Positions 1 to 9,013 of a stretch of 43,197 nt of DNA are shown piece by piece (within the stretch, counting starts at the first letter, position 1; every line of letters begins with the position of its first letter). The notes under the pieces were generated by a model. The model worked only from the letters and a program-made list of their open reading frames with translations, searched no databases and was not told the origin of the DNA. A program made the translations under genes and the position numbers. The DNA is from Prochlorococcus sp. AG-347-K17 (GTDB lineage Bacteria > Cyanobacteriota > Cyanobacteriia > PCC-6307 > Cyanobiaceae). The DNA lies in the NCBI GenBank assembly GCA_003281385.1, contig QCCE01000012.1, forward strand, positions 1-43,197. Reading direction: 5' to 3'.

Positions 1-132
1 TTATTTAGAACTACATTCTTAAAATTATCAGATCATAATACTTAATTTGTGGGGTTGTAATAAAAAAAATTTATTAATTTGAGGATTTACGGAAATAATT
101 AGTTTTTCAACTTACTTAAGTATAACAACCAT

Positions 133-327
133 TTATTTTTGAGGTCTAAAACCAGCAGGTTCTATCAACCTTACTTGATTGCCTCTAGCAGTAAATTCTC
201 TGCCTTGGTCACTTTGCACTACAACTCTACCACCAGACTTAACTCTGATAACTCTTGCACGAACCCATCCTAAAGCTGCTGATTCAAGGACTTTTACTAC
301 GTCCCCAGGTTGAAGATCTAACTCCAT
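133..327 (-). CDS. Hyperconserved picocyanobacterial protein (PSHCP), SH3/Tudor-like
   Basis: This is a 64-residue, strongly basic protein. Its N-terminal part (LQPGDVVKVLES, then alternating short strands through VRLIEP) reads as a small all-beta barrel. It matches my recollection of the Prochlorococcus/Synechococcus hyper-conserved protein. That protein is nearly invariant across the clade, absent outside it, Tudor/SH3-like in fold, and reported to associate with ribosomal protein and photosystem assembly factors. The context fits: it lies just downstream of tRNA-Trp and rplS on the same strand, suggesting a link to translation. Its GC content is visibly higher than that of its neighbours, as expected of a protein under extreme constraint. 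The start is the ATG at 327. The molecular function is not settled. The identification rests on memory of the family, not a search. Confidence 0.8.
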   Translation of the reverse strand: MELDLQPGDVVKVLESAALGWVRARVIRVKSGGRVVVQSDQGREFTARGNQVRLIEPAGFRPQK

Positions 328-362
328 CTTATGAAAAAATGATTTACATAATGTTGATCAAA

Positions 363-435
363 CGCGTCGTGGAGGACTTGAACCCCCGACATCAGGTTTT
401 GGAGACCTGCGTTCTACCAACTGAACTAACGACGC
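363..435 (-). tRNA. tRNA-Trp (CCA anticodon)
   Basis: Read on the minus strand, the 73 nt fold as a full cloverleaf. The 7-bp acceptor GCGTCGT pairs with ACGACGC, followed by a G discriminator. The D arm begins TTAGTTCAGTTGG. The anticodon stem CAGGT/ACCTG holds the loop CTCCAAA with anticodon CCA, and the T arm contains GGTTCAAGTCC. No 3' CCA is encoded. It sits between rplS (upstream) and the PSHCP gene (downstream) on the same strand and is probably co-transcribed with them. Confidence 0.97.
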
Positions 436-488
436 ATTTAAATGATTATAAGCGTCTTTGTGACCAATAAGTTGATTCGTTTACAACT

Positions 489-959
489 TTATCGATCAAA
501 GCGTTGTTTTACGCGAGTAGCTTTTCCTACTCTATCTCTCAGATAGAATAACTTAGCTCTTCTTACTTTACCTCTACGTTCAACTTTTAGAGAGGCAACC
601 TGTGGACTATGTAGCATAAATACTCTTTCAACACCTATACCCTGAAAAATTCTTCTAACTGTAATAGTCTGGTTAATACCTCCATGCCTTTTTGCTATGA
701 CAACGCCTTCGTAAGGTTGGACTCTTTCTTTATTACCCTCTGTAATTTTTACTCCAACTTTAACAGTGTCACCAACATAAATTTCTGGTAATTCTTTTTT
801 TAATTGTTCGTTTTCAAATTCCTTAATAAGATTGTATGCACTTAAGGTTTGCGTAGTCTCAGAAACCGTATTTTTTTCTTTTTGTTCAATCGCTACATCA
901 ACCGATGCGTCAGCTTTAATACCGGTTTCTAAATCCTTCTCTTGTTTCTCTTTGGCCAT
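489..959 (-). CDS. rplS: Large-subunit ribosomal protein bL19
   Basis: Ribosomal protein bL19 sits at the interface of the 50S and 30S subunits. The last 115 residues are the canonical domain: [15 protein letters not shown], then [11 protein letters not shown], the [14 protein letters not shown] block, and [16 protein letters not shown] with a basic tail. About 45 Glu/Lys/Thr-rich residues precede it, longer than the roughly 115-120 residues usual for the family and typical of the cyanobacterial form. I place the start at the ATG at 959; a TTG three codons upstream (968) also keeps the frame open but is less likely. tRNA-Trp and the PSHCP gene follow on the same strand, suggesting a translation-related transcription unit. 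Confidence 0.95.
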   Translation of the reverse strand: MAKEKQEKDLETGIKADASVDVAIEQKEKNTVSETTQTLSAYNLIKEFENEQLKKELPEIYVGDTVKVGVKITEGNKERVQPYEGVVIAKRHGGINQTITVRRIFQGIGVERVFMLHSPQVASLKVERRGKVRRAKLFYLRDRVGKATRVKQRFDR

Positions 960-991
960 TTTGGTCAATATTATCCTGATAGTTCTATATC

Positions 992-1300
992 TTAACCTTT
1001 TGACTCGCCTTTAGTAACCTTTTTGGTAAATGAAATTGTTTTTGAAAACATTTGGAATCCTGTGACGAGCATCCATAAAACTCCAAGGGAATTAAATATT
1101 ACGTATATAAGTTCTCCATTATCTCCAAGCCATTCGCCCTCATGGAGAGACATTAACCAATGAACTTGTTCTCTAGAGTAACCCAGTAAATCTTTTGAAA
1201 CCCTATAAAGAAGACCAGTAATTGAAGATATAAATAATGGAAGAAAAATCCAGGGCGCCAAAGCCTTATGAAATTGCCTAGAATTAAATAAAGTTTTCAT
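992..1300 (-). CDS. PepSY-type two-helix membrane protein
   Basis: This 102-residue protein has two hydrophobic segments (about residues 16-34 and 65-84) and a basic C-terminus. An early His ([20 protein letters not shown]) and the [11 protein letters not shown] stretch between the helices resemble the conserved His and WLxxLHxG motifs of PepSY-associated transmembrane proteins. It would be a minimal version of that family, with no extracytoplasmic PepSY domain. It ends 32 bp before the rplS start on the same strand and diverges from map. Biochemical function is unknown; the family name is assigned by motif resemblance. Confidence 0.65.
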   Translation of the reverse strand: MKTLFNSRQFHKALAPWIFLPLFISSITGLLYRVSKDLLGYSREQVHWLMSLHEGEWLGDNGELIYVIFNSLGVLWMLVTGFQMFSKTISFTKKVTKGESKG

Positions 1301-1395
1301 TTTCGTTTCTTTCCCATTGTTATTGATAGATTTAAGGTAGCCAAAATCATAAAGGCTATTTTGAAGATATTTACTTATTACTATTATTTATTCCA

Positions 1396-2235
1396 ATGAG
1401 ACATTTTGCAGATCTTTTGTTAAATAAAAATACTTCCAAAGCTAATGATCAAGTTCCTTTTATCCAGAGGAGAAGGGGAATCGAAATAAAGTCTTCAAGG
1501 GAAATTAATTTGATGAAAAAATCTAGCAGAATTGTAGCTACTGTTTTGAGAGAAATTAATGACTTAATTAAACCTGGAATGAGTACAAAAGATTTAGATG
1601 ATTTTGCAGAAAAGAGGATAAAAAGTTTTGGAGCTGTGCCAAGTTTCAAGGGCTACCATGGATTCCCTTCTAGTATTTGTTCTAGTATAAATAATGAGGT
1701 TGTCCACGGTATTCCAAGTAAAAATAAAATAATTAAAAATGGTGACTTGGTTAAAATTGATACAGGGGCATATTTAGATGGTTTCCATGGAGATAGTTGT
1801 ATATCAATTTGTGTAGGAGAAGTTAGTCCAAAGGCTCAAAAACTTAGTGATATTGCTTTTAAAGCATTGTATGCGGGCCTTTCAAAAATCAAAGCCGGGA
1901 ATACACTTCTTGATGTGGCGGGGGAAATCGAAGATGTTGTTGTAAAAAATGGCTTTAGTGTTGTAGAAGACTATACAGGTCATGGAGTTGGACGAAATCT
2001 TCATGAAGAACCATCGGTATTTAATTTTCGGACCAAAGAGTTGCCTAACGTCGTCCTTCGCGAAGGAATGACATTAGCGGTTGAACCTATTGTTAATGAA
2101 GGGACTAAATATTGCAAAACACTAAATGATAGATGGACCGTAATAACAAAAGATGGAAAACTTTCGGCCCAATGGGAGCATACAATAGTTGTTTTAAAAG
2201 ATGGTATTGAAATATTGACAGATCGAGATTTTTAG
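1396..2235 (+). CDS. map: Methionine aminopeptidase type I
   Basis: Removes the initiator Met from nascent cytosolic proteins. All five dinuclear-metal ligands are visible: D122 (KIDTGA), D133 (FHGDS), H196 (GHGVG), E230 (VEPIVNEG) and E261 (WEHTIVV). The length of 279 residues is slightly above the roughly 250-265 usual for type I, owing to about 30 extra N-terminal residues (MRHFADLLLNKNTSKAND...) before the conserved IEIKS block. A shorter start further in is possible. Picocyanobacterial genomes often carry more than one map paralogue, so this need not be the only copy. It converges on the SDR gene, with the stops 3 bp apart. Confidence 0.95.
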   Translation: MRHFADLLLNKNTSKANDQVPFIQRRRGIEIKSSREINLMKKSSRIVATVLREINDLIKPGMSTKDLDDFAEKRIKSFGAVPSFKGYHGFPSSICSSINNEVVHGIPSKNKIIKNGDLVKIDTGAYLDGFHGDSCISICVGEVSPKAQKLSDIAFKALYAGLSKIKAGNTLLDVAGEIEDVVVKNGFSVVEDYTGHGVGRNLHEEPSVFNFRTKELPNVVLREGMTLAVEPIVNEGTKYCKTLNDRWTVITKDGKLSAQWEHTIVVLKDGIEILTDRDF

Positions 2236-2238
2236 GCT

Positions 2239-2958
2239 TCAAGATTTATATTTATAGATAATTTGGCAATATAAAAAATTAAAAAATTCTTTCAATGGGA
2301 AAAGTACATATGTTAGAGGGTTTGGACTAATTATTACTAAATAATTTTTTGAATTGGCTAAATCATAAATTTTTTTAGAAACAAATTTGGGGCTCATTAT
2401 TCCGAGAGGATTTAATTCTGATTTAAAAGGCCCTAAGATTATTTTTTTAATTATTAATTTTTTCTTTGTATTTTTGTCCAGTAGATTTTTTTTGAAAGAA
2501 ACTAATTGACCAATAAGGGATTTGCTAATCTCATATGACGGATTTAGGGCGGGTAATATTTCTGCTTCAGATGTATTTATCCAAATCTCTTTTTTTATTT
2601 GTGAATCATTACTTAGAGCAATATCTTCAAATAAATTTAAAAATTTGAATTTGCTTAATGCATTTATCTCAATTGAGTTTTCATAATTAGAATTTTCTCT
2701 ACTCAAATCATAGATACCATGATTCAAAATTAAAATGTCTACATTCTCTAATTGTTTTTTTAATGACGACTCCTTCCCACATTCCCATTTAATCCATTCA
2801 TTTGGAGATTCAAGATTTATTTCATAATTAGTTTTACTATGAGTAAATCCAATCACTTTATATCCTTTTTGACGAAACAATTTTGTTAATTCTTTCCCTA
2901 GCGCACCTGAGGCTCCTGTTATACCTATGGTTTTTTCGTTTTTGGTCGGATTTATCAT
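2239..2958 (-). CDS. Short-chain dehydrogenase/reductase
   Basis: This 239-residue Rossmann-fold oxidoreductase is recognisable from its motifs. TGASGALG near residues 14-21 is the nucleotide-binding glycine motif, LNHG at about 88-91 matches the NAG-like structural motif, INTSEAE carries the catalytic Ser, and YEISK is the YxxxK active site. The C-terminal quarter is hydrophobic and aromatic (PLTYVLFPLKEFFNFLYC), which may form the substrate pocket or a membrane contact. It resembles the SDR half of cyanobacterial sterol-desaturase/SDR proteins, but no desaturase domain is present. The substrate cannot be assigned. It is divergent from the BioD-like gene across 167 bp that must hold promoters for both. 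Confidence 0.8.
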   Translation of the reverse strand: MINPTKNEKTIGITGASGALGKELTKLFRQKGYKVIGFTHSKTNYEINLESPNEWIKWECGKESSLKKQLENVDILILNHGIYDLSRENSNYENSIEINALSKFKFLNLFEDIALSNDSQIKKEIWINTSEAEILPALNPSYEISKSLIGQLVSFKKNLLDKNTKKKLIIKKIILGPFKSELNPLGIMSPKFVSKKIYDLANSKNYLVIISPNPLTYVLFPLKEFFNFLYCQIIYKYKS

Positions 2959-3125
2959 TTTGCTTGATTTTTATGAGATACCAAAGAATTAAAATAAGAA
3001 TTAAAATAAATTTACCAAAAAAAAGATTATTTATTTTTTTATTTGATTAAAACTCATAAATAAATATTTGTTTAGTTCTGAAAAAAATATTATCTTAAAC
3101 CTATTAATAAATAATTTACTAAATT

Positions 3126-4235
3126 ATGAGCGATATATTATTAATTGGCTCATGTGAGCCATTTAGTGGTAAGTCTGCAATGGTTCTTGGGATAGCAAAA
3201 AAACTTTTACAGAAGAAAAAAAAGGTACGCATAGGAAAACCTTTAGCAACTTGTATTGAACTTACAAATCTTCCCTCAATGTCTTATGAAGGATTAATAG
3301 ATGATGATGTTAAGTTTATTGGATCAACCTTAAATATCGAAGAGGAGAATTTAATTTCTTCAGTAGGGTTATTGGATAATATCTCAGCTGAAAAAAGAAT
3401 CTTCAATAAAGACTTACTCCCAGGAAAAGGTTTTGATCAGATTGAAGGATTGGTTAATGATGATTTTGAAGGTCTTAATATTTTAGAGGCAGCCGGAAGT
3501 CTTCATGAGGGTATGATTTATGGCTTAAGTCTCCCTCAACTTGCTAGGGATTTAGATGCGAAAGTTTTAATTGTGAATTTATGGGAAGATTGTAAAAGTG
3601 TGGATGCATTACTTGATGCGAAAAACCAATTAGGTGAGAAATTGGCTGGAGTTGTATTAAATGGAGTTTTGCCGCAAGAACTCGAAAAAGTAAAAAATGA
3701 AATAATACCCTCCCTTAAAGATCTCGATATTGAAGTGTTTGGAGTGATGCCTAAATCTCCACTTCTTAGAAGTGTCACTGTAGGTGAGCTTGTGAGAAGA
3801 CTAGATGCTCAAGTAATTTGTTGCCCTGAAAAAGATCAATTGCTTGTTGAAACATTAAGCATTGGTGCAATGGGGGTAAATTCTGCAATGGAATTTTTCA
3901 GGAGAAGACGAAATATGGCTGTAGTTACTGGAGCTGATAGAACTGATATCCAACTTGCCGCTTTGGAGGCTTCGACTCAATGCCTTATTTTAACTGGTTT
4001 AGGAGATCCTTTGTCACAATTGATTCATAGAGCTGAGGAATTGGAGGTGCCAATTTTAAAGGTGGAATTAGATACTCTTTCCTCTGTGGAAATTATTGAA
4101 CAAGCTTTTGGTCATGTCAGAATACATGAATCAATTAAAGCTTCTTATGCTATTCAATTAGTTCAAGAGCATGTAAATCTACAAAGAATTCTCGAAAAGA
4201 TAGAATTTCCCTGCAATTTTTCAGATAGATGCTAA
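3126..4235 (+). CDS. BioD-like/DRTGG domain protein (Pta N-terminal type)
   Basis: This 369-residue protein has a dethiobiotin-synthetase-like P-loop domain at its N-terminus (GSCEPFSGKSAMVLG, residues 8-22). It is followed from about residue 240 by a DRTGG-type domain, with the signature VVTGADRTDIQLAALE. This is the architecture of the N-terminal part of some phosphotransacetylases (COG0857). The catalytic acetyltransferase domain is absent, so a plain pta annotation would overstate it. Such proteins are usually regarded as nucleotide-binding sensors or regulators. The SLOG-fold gene begins 25 bp downstream on the same strand, and the pair probably forms an operon. Confidence 0.8.
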   Translation: MSDILLIGSCEPFSGKSAMVLGIAKKLLQKKKKVRIGKPLATCIELTNLPSMSYEGLIDDDVKFIGSTLNIEEENLISSVGLLDNISAEKRIFNKDLLPGKGFDQIEGLVNDDFEGLNILEAAGSLHEGMIYGLSLPQLARDLDAKVLIVNLWEDCKSVDALLDAKNQLGEKLAGVVLNGVLPQELEKVKNEIIPSLKDLDIEVFGVMPKSPLLRSVTVGELVRRLDAQVICCPEKDQLLVETLSIGAMGVNSAMEFFRRRRNMAVVTGADRTDIQLAALEASTQCLILTGLGDPLSQLIHRAEELEVPILKVELDTLSSVEIIEQAFGHVRIHESIKASYAIQLVQEHVNLQRILEKIEFPCNFSDRC

Positions 4236-4260
4236 TTTCAAATATAGGAACTTTATTATT

Positions 4261-4773
4261 TTGAGTCGCTCTTTAGATCTACCAGCAACAGAAGGTGTTG
4301 ATGCCTTAGCTCAAGAACTTGCGAAACTCCAAGATAATGGAAAAAGGAGAATTGCTTTTTTAGGTAGTAGACACGTACCGGTCGTAGATATCCACTTAAT
4401 TGAGCTGATAGCAAGGTCGTTAGCAGAGGAAGGACATAATATCCTTACGTCTGGATCTCAAGGCGTTAATGCAGCTGTTATTCGAGCTGTCTTAGATATT
4501 AATCCATCATTATTAACTGTTTTACTACCACAAAGTCTTGATAGACAAATTCCTGAAATAAAAGACCAACTTGAGAGGGTTATGCACCTGGTTGAAAAAA
4601 GTGAAAATGATGAATTACCTTTGCCACTTGCAAGTAGTCTTTGTAATCAAGAAATTATTACTAGGTGCGATCAATTAATATGCTTTGCCTTTCACGATAG
4701 TGAAACTTTGCTAAATAGTTGTAGATGTGCTGAAGAAATGGGCAAAATGGTTAGTTTGTTATTTTTTGATTAA
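4261..4773 (+). CDS. SLOG/DprA-like Rossmann protein
   Basis: The protein has 170 residues. RRIAFLGSRHVP (residues 29-40) and the downstream ILTSGSQGVNAAVIRA are the two nucleotide-phosphate-binding glycine motifs of the SLOG superfamily, which includes DprA, LOG and TIR-associated sensors. TVLLPQSL and the central spacer also fit. There is no winged-helix or SAM domain, so it is not a complete DprA despite what automatic annotation might suggest. The ORF starts with TTG at 4261, and no ATG lies nearby in frame. It is probably co-transcribed with the BioD/DRTGG gene. A nucleotide-derivative binding or processing role is an inference from the fold. Confidence 0.65.
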   Translation: MSRSLDLPATEGVDALAQELAKLQDNGKRRIAFLGSRHVPVVDIHLIELIARSLAEEGHNILTSGSQGVNAAVIRAVLDINPSLLTVLLPQSLDRQIPEIKDQLERVMHLVEKSENDELPLPLASSLCNQEIITRCDQLICFAFHDSETLLNSCRCAEEMGKMVSLLFFD

Positions 4774-4839
4774 ATTAACCCATTTCCCCTTAATAAAAGA
4801 TGATTTATGCTAATAATATTTAGCGTTTAATAATTTACT

Positions 4840-5337
4840 ATGGCAGAAAGTTTTTCATTTGATGTAGTTTCTGATTTTGATAGACAAGAATTAGTCAATA
4901 CTTTGGATCAAGTTAAAAGGGAAATTTCTCAGCGTTACGATTTGAAGGGCACGGATACTTCTGTTGAATTAGATAAAGAAAATATTTTTATAATCACCAA
5001 TAGCGAACTAACCTTAAATGCTGTAAATGACATAATTAGACAAAAGGCAATAAAAAGAAACTTATCTTTGAAAATATTTGACTACGGTGAAATTGAAATG
5101 GTTAGCGGTAATAGAATTAAACAGACAATTTTATTAAAACAAGGAATTAAACAAGAAATTGCAAAAAAAATTAGTAAAAATATAAGAGATCAAATAAAAA
5201 AAATAAATGTCAGTATTAATGGAGAAACTCTAAGAGTAGCTAGTAAAAGCAAAAATGATCTTCAATTAGCGATTAAGCTTGTTAGTGAGTTGGAAGAGTC
5301 TTTGAACATTCCTCTAAAAGCTAATAACTTTAGATAA
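4840..5337 (+). CDS. yajQ: YajQ family nucleotide-binding protein
   Basis: This 165-residue, full-length member of the UPF0234/YajQ family is recognised by its start (SFSFDVVSDFDRQELVNTLDQ), the RYDLKGTD motif, LLKQGIKQEIAKKI and the C-terminal VRVxSKxxxDLQ-like segment (LRVASKSKNDLQLAI). Members have two RRM-like/ferredoxin-like domains. Some bind cyclic di-GMP and act as transcription cofactors, and others bind tRNA or nucleotides. Which applies here is unknown. The gene is followed 26 bp later by a small unknown gene on the same strand. Confidence 0.92.
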   Translation: MAESFSFDVVSDFDRQELVNTLDQVKREISQRYDLKGTDTSVELDKENIFIITNSELTLNAVNDIIRQKAIKRNLSLKIFDYGEIEMVSGNRIKQTILLKQGIKQEIAKKISKNIRDQIKKINVSINGETLRVASKSKNDLQLAIKLVSELEESLNIPLKANNFR

Positions 5338-5363
5338 GATTTTTAGTAGGATTATATTAAAAT

Positions 5364-5573
5364 ATGGCAGATCATTCGGAATCTCTCATTAAATCACTCA
5401 TTAAGAAGGTAAAAGAATATCCTCGTTTTTCAAAAGGGGAAATAGAGAAATTTTGTTGGATGGCGGTTCATGAGCATAAACATGGTGTTTTACCCTCTGA
5501 ATATGACATAAGAGAGATAGATGAGGATCTTTATTTAGAACTTTTGCAAGAATTTAAATCAAATATCCACTAA
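5364..5573 (+). CDS. Small conserved-looking hypothetical protein
   Basis: This 69-residue soluble, charged and probably all-helical protein (KSLIKKVKEYPRFSKGEIEK, then EHKHGVLPSEYDIREIDEDLY) has no signal peptide or membrane segment. Codon use matches the neighbours, and it starts with ATG 26 bp after yajQ, so it is probably a real gene in the same operon. I do not recognise the family. A single Cys and the HEHKHG cluster could suggest metal contact, but nothing firm supports that. Confidence 0.7.
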   Translation: MADHSESLIKSLIKKVKEYPRFSKGEIEKFCWMAVHEHKHGVLPSEYDIREIDEDLYLELLQEFKSNIH

Positions 5574-5681
5574 TAATATCTGTATTTAAATTCACAATTA
5601 TTAAAAAAATATTTTAATTAAATGTCTTATTAATGCACTAATTAGTCTATTTAAATATGATTAATTAAAAGAAAAAATTTA

Positions 5682-6485
5682 ATGTCAACATCCTTTAAAA
5701 ATGTCACACCAACAGGTCCCGGTGGTACGGCAACCCTTTTGATTGTATTGTCTTTTACTGGCTTTCTTTTACTTACCCAATCTCTTTTTGTTGTGCCTTC
5801 AGGACAAGTTGCAGTTGTTACAACATTAGGGAAAGTAAGTGGTCCCTCTAGAAGAGCTGGTTTAAACTTTAAACTTCCATTTGTTCAGTCTGTATATCCA
5901 TTTGATATAAAAACTCAAGTTCAACCTGAAAAATTTGAAACTTTAACTAAAGATCTTCAAGTTATTAGAGCTACCGCTACTGTTAAGTACTCAGTAAAAC
6001 CTAACGAGGCAGGAAGAATTTTCGCAACAATTGCAAGTAGAAATAGCGATGTTTATCAGAAAATTGTTCAGCCATCTTTGCTAAAAGCTCTTAAATCAGT
6101 TTTTTCTCAATATGAGTTAGAAACAATTGCTACTGAATTCGCAGTGATTTCTGAGAAAGTAGGAGATACTGTTGCACAAGAACTTAATTCATTCGATTAC
6201 GTAGATGTTAAAAGTTTAGATCTTACCGGATTAGAGATCGCTGAAGAATATAGAGCTGCTATTGAACAAAAGCAAATAGCTGGTCAGCAATTACTTAGAG
6301 CAAAGACTGAAGTTGAAATTGCAGAACAAGAAGCACTTAGATATGAGACATTAAATAGAAGTCTCGACGATCAGGTACTTTTTAAATTATTTCTCGACAA
6401 ATGGGATGGTAGTACGCAAGTTGTTCCTGGCTTACCAGGTTCAGAAGGTGGTACTCCCCCAGTAATAGTTGGTGGTAGAAGATAA
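5682..6485 (+). CDS. phb: Prohibitin/band 7 (SPFH) membrane protein
   Basis: The 267-residue protein has one N-terminal membrane anchor (about residues 16-38) followed by an SPFH domain that opens VVPSGQVAVVTTLGKVSGPSRR. A long helical region (EEYRAAIEQKQIAGQQLLRAKTEVEIAEQEAL, given here only as its position, residues about 188-219) follows, and the C-terminus is a Gly/Pro-rich tail. Prohibitins form membrane-bound rings that scaffold proteins and often modulate FtsH proteases. The length and layout match cyanobacterial prohibitin homologues. It is monocistronic as far as visible, with about 100 bp of AT-rich promoter region upstream and a stem-loop terminator downstream. Confidence 0.9.
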   Translation: MSTSFKNVTPTGPGGTATLLIVLSFTGFLLLTQSLFVVPSGQVAVVTTLGKVSGPSRRAGLNFKLPFVQSVYPFDIKTQVQPEKFETLTKDLQVIRATATVKYSVKPNEAGRIFATIASRNSDVYQKIVQPSLLKALKSVFSQYELETIATEFAVISEKVGDTVAQELNSFDYVDVKSLDLTGLEIAEEYRAAIEQKQIAGQQLLRAKTEVEIAEQEALRYETLNRSLDDQVLFKLFLDKWDGSTQVVPGLPGSEGGTPPVIVGGRR

Positions 6486-6514
6486 TTATTTAGATAAAAT
6501 GTTTCTAAAGTTTT

Positions 6515-6566
6515 AATCATTTACTCATTTTTCTTTAAAGAAAGACTAGTAAGTGATTATTTTTTT
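6515..6566 (+). terminator. Intrinsic terminator after the prohibitin gene
   Basis: AATCATTTACT (6515-6525) pairs with AGTAAGTGATT (6548-6558) in an 11-bp stem with one G-T wobble. The loop holds a further TCTTTAAAGA dyad, and a T-rich run (ATTTTTTTATT) follows on the plus strand. The right arm overlaps the end of hemL. The minus-strand side has no U-tract, so I assign it to the plus-strand gene only. Confidence 0.7.
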
Positions 6567-7858
6567 ATTGCATTGAAAGATTCGTCAAAAGCCTCAATAG
6601 TTTTATCTATTTCTTCTTCGCTGTGGGCTAGTGATGTGAAACCCGCTTCGAAGGGACTTGGCGCTAGGTAAATTCCTCGTCGAAGCATTTCTTTATGCAA
6701 TTTACCAAAAAGTTCGGCATCATTTGTTTTTGCCTCATCAAAGTTCCTAACAGGTCCATCGCATAAGAAAAATCCAAACATAGCACTTACACTTCCACCG
6801 TTGATAGCGATACCGTTATTTTCTGCAGACTGAATTATCCCTTCAATTAATCTAGAAGTTGCTAGTTCAAGTTTATCGTAAGTACCATCTTGTTTGAGCA
6901 GTTCAAGAGTTTTTATTCCAGCAGTCATTGCGAGAGGATTGCCACTCAAAGTTCCTGCTTGGTATACCGGTCCTGAAGGGGCTACCATTGACATTATTTC
7001 TTTCCTGCCCCCATAAGCTCCAACAGGTAGGCCTCCGCCAATTACTTTGCCAAGGGTGGTTAAATCAGGAGTAACCCCAAACTTTTCTTGAGCGCCTCCA
7101 TAACTTATTCTAAATCCAGTCATTACTTCGTCAAAAACTAATAAGGATCCATTCTCAGTGGTTAATTCCCTTAATCCTTCCAAGAATCCAGGTTCTGGAG
7201 TAATAAATCCAGCATTTCCAACGATAGGCTCGAGTATAACCCCCGAAATGGCATCAGGATTTTCAGAAAATAATTTTTTTACTGCTTCAAGGTCATTGTA
7301 AGGTGCAGTAAGTGTGTTGGCAGTTGTTGTCCTTGGAACACCTGGAGAATCTGGTAAACCCAGAGTGGCTACACCTGATCCTGCTTTCACTAAAAACATA
7401 TCCGCATGACCGTGGTAGCAACCGTCAAATTTAATAACTTTATCTCTTCCAGTAAATGCTCGCATGAGTCTCAAAACAGCCATGCATGCTTCAGTTCCAC
7501 TATTAACAAATCTAACCATTTCTACAGATGGGACTGCATCTATTACCATTTCAGCAAGTTTGTTCTCTAGAACGCATGGAGCACCAAAGCTTGTCCCTTT
7601 CTCAATTGCTTCCTGTAATGCCGTTGTAACTTCAGGGTGGGCATGTCCACATATAGCCGGCCCCCAGCTTCCTATATAGTCAATATACCTATTTCCATCA
7701 ATATCCCAAGCAAAAGGACCTTTGACTCTGTCAAAAACAATTGGCTGGCCACCTACAGACTTAAAAGCTCTCACTGGAGAGCTAACTCCTCCTGGCATTA
7801 GTTGCTGGGCGGCAGAGAAAATTTCTTCAGATTTTGTGTAATTTAATATGTCAGTCAC
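6557..7858 (-). CDS. hemL: Glutamate-1-semialdehyde 2,1-aminomutase
   Basis: This PLP enzyme converts glutamate-1-semialdehyde to 5-aminolevulinate, the first committed step toward chlorophyll, haem and cobamides by the C5 pathway. The sequence shows [15 protein letters not shown] at the N-terminus, [20 protein letters not shown], and the PLP-lysine motif [17 protein letters not shown]. The length of 433 residues is normal for the family. The start is a GTG at 7858. The gene faces convergently into the prohibitin gene, and a 227-bp AT-rich gap separates it from xthA, in which I see no confident gene. Confidence 0.97.
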   Translation of the reverse strand: MTDILNYTKSEEIFSAAQQLMPGGVSSPVRAFKSVGGQPIVFDRVKGPFAWDIDGNRYIDYIGSWGPAICGHAHPEVTTALQEAIEKGTSFGAPCVLENKLAEMVIDAVPSVEMVRFVNSGTEACMAVLRLMRAFTGRDKVIKFDGCYHGHADMFLVKAGSGVATLGLPDSPGVPRTTTANTLTAPYNDLEAVKKLFSENPDAISGVILEPIVGNAGFITPEPGFLEGLRELTTENGSLLVFDEVMTGFRISYGGAQEKFGVTPDLTTLGKVIGGGLPVGAYGGRKEIMSMVAPSGPVYQAGTLSGNPLAMTAGIKTLELLKQDGTYDKLELATSRLIEGIIQSAENNGIAINGGSVSAMFGFFLCDGPVRNFDEAKTNDAELFGKLHKEMLRRGIYLAPSPFEAGFTSLAHSEEEIDKTIEAFDESFNAIKK

Positions 7859-8085
7859 AATTTAACTAAATGATGTTTTAAAAAAAAATCTTGTCATGTT
7901 CTAAATTAGAAATAAGTAAAAATTTTGTCAATCAGAATGAAATTCTACATTATGATATTTTTATTGCGATAGTTTGGATTGTAAATAATTAATTTTAAAG
8001 AAATTATGATAAAAAACAATCTTACTTTAGATAACTCTTTATTAATAGGCGTTTTCAGGCATTAAAGAAATTCAATCTTTTTTAT

Positions 8086-8943
8086 TTATATTTCGAAAAA
8101 ATTATCCTCATCCTCAAAAAATTCTACATTTATATCGTTTAAGTTATCGCTTAAGTTAAGGTCTATCATTACTGGTGCATGATCACTTGGACGCGGATTA
8201 CCCCTTGGTGAGCTGTCTATGACACAACTTTTAAGATTTGATGAAAGTTCTTTGCTGATATATACATGGTCTATTCTCCAACCTTTATTTAATTCAAATG
8301 CGTTATTACGGTAATCCCACCAACTCCAATAGCCAGTATTTTGTTCGAAAATCCTGAACGAATCTATTAATCTTTTTTTTAGAACATTATTTAGTGCATT
8401 TCTCTCTATCTCAGATGCCATTATTCCTCCTTCATATTTCTTTGGATCATGAATGTCCAAGTTAGATGGAGCAACATTAAAATCACCCATAAGACAAATT
8501 AATTCTCCTTTTTTTTCTAGGTCATCCAAAAATGAAGCTAAACAATTTAACCAATTAATTTTGTATTCGAACTTGTTAGATTCTAGAGATGATCCGTTTG
8601 GTACATAAACATTTATGATTTTAATACCATTAATATCAGCAGAAATCAGTCTTTTTTGATCAAGGAAAATATCTATATTTTGATTAAAGTCGTTACAACC
8701 GTAGAATCCTTTTTTAACATTTTCTGGCTTTATTTTAGAAATAATAGCCACACCATTATATGACTTTTGCCCGTAAACCTCTACAGAATATCCTAATTTT
8801 TCAAAAGGTTCAGTAGGGAAACTATCATCCATCACTTTTGTTTCCTGCAAACATAGAATGTCTGGATTGGATTGGTTAATCCAATCTAATATTTGTGAAA
8901 GTCTGGTTCTAATAGAGTTAACATTCCAAGTTGCTACTAACAA
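8086..8943 (-). CDS. xthA: Exonuclease III-type AP endonuclease
   Basis: This 285-residue EEP-superfamily enzyme cleaves DNA 5' to abasic sites and removes 3' blocks in base-excision repair. The N-terminus TWNVNSIRTRL, the metal ligand in LCLQETKV, YNGVAIISK, LMGDFNVAP, WRIDHVYIS and the terminal SDHAPVMIDL are all intact. The start is TTG at 8943, which gives the canonical opening MLVATWNVNS. An acidic tail of about 20 residues (NDINVEFFEDEDNFFEI) extends beyond the catalytic core. No operon partner is evident. Confidence 0.95.
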   Translation of the reverse strand: MLVATWNVNSIRTRLSQILDWINQSNPDILCLQETKVMDDSFPTEPFEKLGYSVEVYGQKSYNGVAIISKIKPENVKKGFYGCNDFNQNIDIFLDQKRLISADINGIKIINVYVPNGSSLESNKFEYKINWLNCLASFLDDLEKKGELICLMGDFNVAPSNLDIHDPKKYEGGIMASEIERNALNNVLKKRLIDSFRIFEQNTGYWSWWDYRNNAFELNKGWRIDHVYISKELSSNLKSCVIDSSPRGNPRPSDHAPVMIDLNLSDNLNDINVEFFEDEDNFFEI

Positions 8944-9013
8944 ATTTCTACCATTTTATGTAGAATTAAATTAGCAAAAAATCTGAGCGTTTAGAATTTT
9001 GAAATTAAATAAA

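Noticed and set aside
1334..1362. AAGGTAGCC/GGCTATTTT hairpin upstream of map
   Set aside because: Two of nine pairs are G-U and nothing else, such as a known motif or T-run, supports a function.
7859..8085. Possible tiny ORF (19 codons from ATG 8006) in the hemL-xthA gap
   Set aside because: Too short, with no ribosome-binding site or recognisable feature; the gap otherwise shows only AT-rich sequence.
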